From Streptomyces broussonetiae (GTDB lineage Bacteria; Actinomycetota; Actinomycetes; Streptomycetales; Streptomycetaceae), in the NCBI RefSeq assembly GCF_009796285.1, contig NZ_CP047020.1, positions 9,300,001-9,364,000 on the forward strand: a DNA stretch of 64,000 bases. The letters run 5' to 3'. A program made the position numbers and the translations under genes. Every line of letters begins with the position of its first letter. Within the stretch, counting starts at the first letter, position 1. This document shows, one piece after another, positions 59,826-64,000 of the stretch. The notes beneath the pieces were generated by a model that worked only from the letters and a program-made list of their open reading frames with translations, searched no databases and was not told the DNA's origin.

Positions 59826-59858
59826 GTCGCCTCCATCGCAAGTGCATGCCGAGGAACT

Positions 59859-59898
59859 ATATGCCTAGGAATCTAGGTTAGGATATATGCCATGGCAT
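59859..59898. promoter_or_regulatory. Candidate MarR operator region
   Basis: An AT-rich patch between divergent genes contains the inverted repeat CCTAG-GAAT-CTAGG (59864-59877), the palindrome ATGCCATGGCAT (59887-59898) overlapping the start codon of the MarR gene, and two direct copies of ATATGCC (59859-59865 and 59885-59891), 26 bases apart. This is the usual layout for a MarR-family autorepressor. Confidence 0.6.
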
Positions 59899-60368
59899 CT
59901 AAGTCAAGCGGTGGCCGGGTCGACCTCCCGGGCTTCTTCGCCGACCTCGTCCGCTGCGAGACGCGCCTCTACAACGCGCTGAACGACCGTCTTCGCGAGC
60001 GGCACGGGATCGTCACCTCGCAGTTCGAGTTCCTGCGCTTCCTGCGCGACCACCCCGGGGCCCGGGTGGCGGACCTCGCTGTCGAGTTCGCCATCGGGAT
60101 CGGTGCGACCAGTAAGGGCATCGACCGCCTGGAGAAGCAGGCATGGGTCATCCGGCGAACCAATCCATCGGATCGCCGCTCATCACTGCTGGACCTGACC
60201 GATGACGGCCGGCAACTCGTCGAGGCGGCAGAGGTGACCTTCACCGAAATGCTGGCCGAGCTGACCGCAGGCACCATCGGCGGCCCCTCAGGACTGGCCG
60301 CCGTGCAGATCCTCTCGGAACTCCGCTCCGTGCTCGAACGCGACCAGATCGGCCTGCCTACAGGCTGA
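59892..60368 (+). CDS. MarR-family transcriptional regulator
   Basis: 158 residues from the ATG at 59892. Winged helix-turn-helix fold: LPGFFADLVRCETRLYNALN (dimer helix), IVTSQFEFLRFLRDHPGARV, ADLAVEFAIGIGATSKGIDR (recognition helix), LEKQAWVIRRTNPSDRRSSL and LDLTDDGRQLVEAAEVTFTE (wing and C-terminal helices). The NPSDRRSSLLDLT wing is the typical DxRxxxxxLT motif. Divergent from the HSL-type esterase and flanked by palindromes, so most likely it represses itself and the esterase, responding to a small phenolic or ester ligand (inference). Confidence 0.92.
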   Translation: MASKSSGGRVDLPGFFADLVRCETRLYNALNDRLRERHGIVTSQFEFLRFLRDHPGARVADLAVEFAIGIGATSKGIDRLEKQAWVIRRTNPSDRRSSLLDLTDDGRQLVEAAEVTFTEMLAELTAGTIGGPSGLAAVQILSELRSVLERDQIGLPTG

Positions 60369-60742
60369 CCGCATACGCATCCAGTGCGACTGCCGTTGGC
60401 CGCGTGATCAGCGTTTGTTACGAGGGTGAATGCCGCGGATTGATCACGACTCGATACGCACCCTAGTTGCGAGGAGGCAGGCAGCGGCACGGCCCCGGTC
60501 TGTACTCGTGGGCATGGCGGAGGGCTTCCGGATGGCGGATGAACCGGCGGCCGAGCACGGGGCTTCGGCCGCGCTCGCGCGGGTGTGGGATACAGCGGTG
60601 CGGCAGGCCGAGGCGCGTGTTCGTTCATGACGCTGCGCGGGCACCAGATGCGGGCCTGACTGGCTGGCGGGATCGTCTCCAGGGGGGCAGGACGGGGATG
60701 TGCGGGATTCCGGTGGCGGTGTGGAGCTGGGCCGCGTAGACC
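60369..60742. other. Stretch between the MarR gene and the ATPase genes
   Basis: A short plus frame at 60430-60630 (ending RVWDTAVRQAEARVRS) has no ribosome-binding site or known family. The minus strand at 60640-60742, where a V-type ATPase subunit D gene would be expected, shows no recognisable subunit D text. Confidence 0.45.
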
Positions 60743-62185
60743 TCACCTGCGTGGGCCAGGACGTGCCGTGCGCGAGGCAGCGGGGCGGAGGGATGGTGAT
60801 TCGGCCTGGACGTTCACCGAGACCGGTTCGGCGGGGATCATGCCAAGTTCACTGGCAGGCAGGGCCAGGAGCACTTCCCAGGCTCGGTCCATGGATTCGT
60901 CCAGCGATCGGTTCTCGTCCGCTCCCTGGGCGAGGAACCGGTGGCGGAAGGCGTCCTCCAGGTCCAGGAAGCACAGGTCGGTCGGGCTGAGCGCGGGCCG
61001 TCCGATCAGGTCGGCGAGTTCGCGCACCTGCCGGGACCGGGCCAGCGCGGCGATCAACTGGGCGGCGACGGACGGATGGTCGGCGCGGGTGCGGTCCGGT
61101 CCGGTTCCCTTGCGCATCAGCCGGGACAGTGAGCCCAGTGGATCGACGGGGGGATATGTGCCGACGGCGTGGACCTCGGTGGACAGCACGATCTGGCCCT
61201 CGGTGATGTAGCCCGTGAGGTCCGGCACGGGGTGGGTGATGTCGCCCGCGGGCATGGTGAGCACCGGAAGGACGGTCACCGATCCCGGGCGGCCCCTGAT
61301 CCTGCCGCAGCGCTCGTACAGGGACGCGAGGTCGCTGTAGAGGTAGCCGGGGTAGGCCCGGCGCGCCGGTATCTCTCCCCGCGCGGCGGACACCTCGCGC
61401 AACGCCTCCGAGTAGGCCGTCATGTCCGTCATCACCACAAGGACGTGACGGCCTTCCGTGAAGGCGAGATGCTCCGCGACGGTCAGTGCGAGACGCGGGG
61501 TGAGCAAGCGCTCGATCACCGGGTCGTCGGCCGTGTTGACGAAGAGGGCCAGCTCCCGTGCGGCGGAACGGGCGGCCAGTCCGTCCCGCACGAACGCCGC
61601 GTCGGCGTGCGTGAGCCCCATGCCGGCGAACACGACGGCGAACGGCTCGCCGCCGCACGTCGCCTGGGCCGCGATCTGCACCGCCAACTCCAGATGGGGA
61701 AGGCCGGCTGCCGAGAACACCGGCAGTTTCTGGCCTCGTACCAGAGTGGTGAGCACGTCCACGGCGCCGACACCGGTGAGCACGGGTTCGCTCGGCGGTT
61801 CCCGGCGCACCGGGTTGACAGGCGTGCCACTGACCGGCGCGTAGGTGTCACCCAGCACCGGTGGCCCGCCGTCGGCCGGATCGCCCCGCCCGTTGCACAC
61901 CCGCCCCAGCCACGCAGTGCCCACCGGTATGCGCAGCGGTGTCCCGGCGAAGGCGATGCGTGTGCCGGTCCGGTCCATGCCGGCCGTATTCTCCAGCACC
62001 TGCACCACCGCGATCTCCCGGTCCACTTCGAGGACCAGTCCGTGCCGGCGATCACCGGAGTCCAGCACGATCGTGGCGAACTCGTCCCAACCCACCCCGC
62101 TCACCCCTTCAACGACCACGAGCGGGCCGCGCAGCTCCCGCACGCCGCTGTACTCGATGCCCACCGCGTTCTCCGTGCCGCTCAT
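60743..62185 (-). CDS. ntpB: V/A-type ATP synthase subunit B
   Basis: 480 residues from the ATG at 62183-62185, overlapping the stop of subunit A by ATGA. The regulatory nucleotide subunit: VRELRGPLVVVEGVSGVGWD, LEVDREIAVVQVLENTAGMD, GTAWLGRVCNGRGDPADGGP, VDVLTTLVRGQKLPVFSAAG LPHLELAVQIAAQA (the B-subunit substitute for the P-loop), VLVVMTDMTAYSEALREVSA, RAYPGYLYSDLASLYERCGR and PAGDITHPVPDLTGYITEGQ. All main B-type blocks are intact. Forms the A3B3 head with the adjacent subunit A. The last 20 residues are irregular (RTARPGPRR), possibly a frame change near the end. No subunit D gene follows. Confidence 0.9.
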   Translation of the reverse strand: MSGTENAVGIEYSGVRELRGPLVVVEGVSGVGWDEFATIVLDSGDRRHGLVLEVDREIAVVQVLENTAGMDRTGTRIAFAGTPLRIPVGTAWLGRVCNGRGDPADGGPPVLGDTYAPVSGTPVNPVRREPPSEPVLTGVGAVDVLTTLVRGQKLPVFSAAGLPHLELAVQIAAQATCGGEPFAVVFAGMGLTHADAAFVRDGLAARSAARELALFVNTADDPVIERLLTPRLALTVAEHLAFTEGRHVLVVMTDMTAYSEALREVSAARGEIPARRAYPGYLYSDLASLYERCGRIRGRPGSVTVLPVLTMPAGDITHPVPDLTGYITEGQIVLSTEVHAVGTYPPVDPLGSLSRLMRKGTGPDRTRADHPSVAAQLIAALARSRQVRELADLIGRPALSPTDLCFLDLEDAFRHRFLAQGADENRSLDESMDRAWEVLLALPASELGMIPAEPVSVNVQAESPSLRPAASRTARPGPRR

Positions 62186-63978
62186 GTCACCCCTTTGAGC
62201 CGGTCCAGCACGGTGTCCCGCGCGGCCTCCACCGGGTCGGTCTCGGCGGGGCCCGCGGTCTCCCGGGCCCGCAGGAGCGGGCTGAAGTCCACTGCCTCGA
62301 CCACGTCCGCCGGAGAGCCGGAGTCCACCAGTTCCAGACAGCGGTCGATCACCGTCAGCGCGGCTTCGACGAGGGCGGTGGTCTTCTCGGGAGTGCTGTA
62401 GGCGTCGGCAGGCGACAGGGCGTTCTGCTGGATCACGGCCTCGCGCAGCAGCCGCCCGGCGAGCACGCTGACCCGCTCCCGGGGCGGCAGCGCGGTGATG
62501 CCCACCAGCTCCACCAGATCGGCCAGCCGGTCCGCCTCCGCCAACAGGCGCGCCACCCGCCCACGCCGCTCGGCCCACTCGGTATCACCGGCCCGGGCGT
62601 GGGCGGCGGCCAGCGTGACGGCGTCCCGCGAGAAGGAGTCCGCCCAGGAGACGGCGGGATAGTGCCGTGCGTAGGCGAGGTCGCGGTCCAGGCTCCACAG
62701 ACACCGTACGCAGCGTTCAGTGTGCGCGGTGACCGGCTCGGTGCGGTCACCGCCCGGCGGGGAGACGGCGCCGATCACGGTGACGGAGCCGGCCGCACCG
62801 CCCAGGGTGCGCACCGCGGCGGCCCGCTCGTAGAACGAGGCCAGCTGGGAGGCGAGCCCCGCCGGATATCCCTCCTCGGCGGGGAGTTCGCCCATCCGCG
62901 AGGCGAACTCGCGCAGCGCTTCGGCCCAGCGGGATGTCGAGTCGGCGATCAGGACGACGTCCAGGCCCATGTCACGGAAGTACTCGGCGACTGTCGCACC
63001 GGTGTGCACGCTCGACTCGCGGGCCATCATCGGCATGTTGGAGGTGTTCGCGATGGTCACCGTGCGATCGGCCAGGCGTCCTCCGGTGCGGGGATCGGTC
63101 AGCTCCGACAGCTCCTCGATGACGTCCGCCATCTCGTTGCCGCGCTCGCCGCAGCCGACGTAGACGATCACATCGGCGTCGCACCACTTGGCGATCTGCT
63201 GCAACAGCATGGTCTTTCCGGTGCCGAAGCCGCCCGGCACGGCGACCGTACTGCCGCGGGCCACCGGGAACAGCAGATCCACGGCGCGCTGCCCGGTGTT
63301 CAGCGGCAGGTCCGTAGACAACCGCTCCGCGGCCGGCCGTTGCCTGCGCACCGGCCAGGACTGTGCCATCCGCACCTCGTGCCCGCCCACCACGGCGAGT
63401 ACGGCGTCCGGGAAGTGATCGCCCGCCGCCGCGATCCAGGTCACCGTGCCCGAGAGGAGCGGTGGCACAAGGAGGCGAAGAGGCACGCTCGCTTTGACCT
63501 GCCCGAGAAGATCCCCGGCCGATACCACGGCTCCCTCGGCCACCTTTGGTGTGAACGGCCAGGTACGCCCGTCCGGCGCACCCTTCGATCCACTGGTCAG
63601 CCATTCTCCGGCGTCGGTCAAGGGGCGCAGCAGACCGTCGAAGACACCGCCGAGCAGATCCGGGGCCAGACGTACCGTCAGCGGTCGGCCCAGGGGCTGC
63701 GCCGGATGTCCGGGGGCCAGTCCGCCGGTGTACTCGTACGCCTGGACGGTGGCTGTGTCACCGCGGATGGCGACCACTTCGCCGGGCAGCCCTGCGGCGC
63801 CCAGTGTGACCAGGTCGTGCATGGCGACCGATCCGGGGCAGACGATCTCCACGAGGGGGCCGGCCACCCGAAGGATTCGTGGACGCGATGCACGGTTCCT
63901 CCGCGATGCTGCCGGCGCGAAGCCCGCGGCCTGTGGGTCTGCCCCCTGGCTGCAGCCCGGGGTCACGGCGGACCCCAC
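62182..63978 (-). CDS. ntpA: V/A-type ATP synthase subunit A
   Basis: 598 residues, read from GTG 63976-63978. The first conserved block (RILRVAGPLVEIVCPGSVAMH) begins at about residue 34, so the true start may be another codon or lie beyond the window edge. V-type A hallmarks: VGGHEVRMAQSWPVRRQRP, GSTVAVPGGFGTGKTMLLQQ (Walker A GGFGTGKT, Lys255), VGCGERGNEMADV (catalytic Glu), NTSNMPMMARESSVHTGATV and VVLIADSTSRWAEALREFAS, plus EEGYPAGLASQLASFYERAA. The non-homologous insertion typical of A subunits (about 110-195) is present. It hydrolyses or makes ATP coupled to H+ or Na+ movement. Overlaps subunit B by four bases. Confidence 0.9.
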   Translation of the reverse strand: MGSAVTPGCSQGADPQAAGFAPAASRRNRASRPRILRVAGPLVEIVCPGSVAMHDLVTLGAAGLPGEVVAIRGDTATVQAYEYTGGLAPGHPAQPLGRPLTVRLAPDLLGGVFDGLLRPLTDAGEWLTSGSKGAPDGRTWPFTPKVAEGAVVSAGDLLGQVKASVPLRLLVPPLLSGTVTWIAAAGDHFPDAVLAVVGGHEVRMAQSWPVRRQRPAAERLSTDLPLNTGQRAVDLLFPVARGSTVAVPGGFGTGKTMLLQQIAKWCDADVIVYVGCGERGNEMADVIEELSELTDPRTGGRLADRTVTIANTSNMPMMARESSVHTGATVAEYFRDMGLDVVLIADSTSRWAEALREFASRMGELPAEEGYPAGLASQLASFYERAAAVRTLGGAAGSVTVIGAVSPPGGDRTEPVTAHTERCVRCLWSLDRDLAYARHYPAVSWADSFSRDAVTLAAAHARAGDTEWAERRGRVARLLAEADRLADLVELVGITALPPRERVSVLAGRLLREAVIQQNALSPADAYSTPEKTTALVEAALTVIDRCLELVDSGSPADVVEAVDFSPLLRARETAGPAETDPVEAARDTVLDRLKGVT

Positions 63979-64000
63979 AGAGTCTCGGCCCGCGCGCCCA

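Noticed and set aside
60430..60630. Small gene between MarR and the ATPase genes
   Set aside because: No ribosome-binding site, no recognisable family, and biased composition.

Overview
The window is high-GC DNA (about 70% by eye). Its gene content points to a streptomycete or close relative: a SARP/AfsR-type regulator, an XRE-NB-ARC-TPR regulator, a pRL2-19-like protein, a PAS-ANTAR protein, a MshD-like double GNAT, DUF4232 and beta-propeller secreted proteins, and frequent GTG starts. It looks like an accessory chromosome arm or a large linear plasmid. Intact genes stand as islands between many decayed genes and insertion-sequence scraps, several of them fused to one another. I saw no rRNA or tRNA gene, CRISPR array, phage structural genes or replication origin.

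Layout. 1-1600: end of an unidentified gene, then remnants of a heavy-metal P-type ATPase, a methyltransferase, an XapX protein and a DAPG-hydrolase-like protein. 1.7-8.6 kb: secreted lipase-like hydrolase, secreted beta-propeller, two broken regulators, a lipoprotein and a DsbA-like lipoprotein. 8.6-10.1 kb: almost no coding sequence. 10.17-14.3 kb: a tight same-strand cassette of two long paralogous proteins of unknown function, a third unknown protein and a truncated two-helix membrane protein. This is the best candidate for an undescribed system. 14.5-19.2 kb: DUF4232 lipoprotein, TmrB-like P-loop protein and an 896-residue XRE-NB-ARC-TPR regulator carrying a TTA codon. 19.5-20.7 kb: an IS630-type element whose transposase lacks its first catalytic aspartate. 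20.9-28.6 kb: a hydrolase with a perfect terminator hairpin, IS chimeras, a broken integrase, a VOC protein, a pRL2-19-like protein, a double GNAT and a GntR regulator.

28.6-38.3 kb is a sugar-utilisation region. A decayed minus-strand half holds scraps of an aldo/keto reductase, a binding-protein signal peptide and an esterase. It faces an intact plus-strand operon: LacI regulator, CUT1 binding protein, two permeases, an MGH1/GH63-like glycosidase and a secreted GH39-like glycosidase with a ricin-type lectin domain. Three perfect CGAACCGGTTCG palindromes upstream of the LacI gene are its probable operators.

38.3-53.4 kb alternates remnants (proline iminopeptidase, MFS transporter, several IS5-type transposases, SDR, sigma-factor tail, carboxylesterase, gyrB piece) with intact small loci: AKR plus FMN reductase with a divergent XRE regulator, isochorismatase plus GlxA/AraC regulator, SMI1/KNR4 plus glutaredoxin, PAS-ANTAR, and GNAT with a divergent LysR regulator. 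53.6-60.4 kb: small secreted protein, SARP-NB-ARC regulator, beta-lactamase-fold hydrolase, IS5 remnants, and an HSL-type esterase divergent from a MarR regulator. 60.7-64.0 kb: V/A-type ATPase subunits A and B on the minus strand, overlapping by ATGA, with no subunit D recognisable downstream.

All assignments come from reading motifs and translated frames. No database search was possible.
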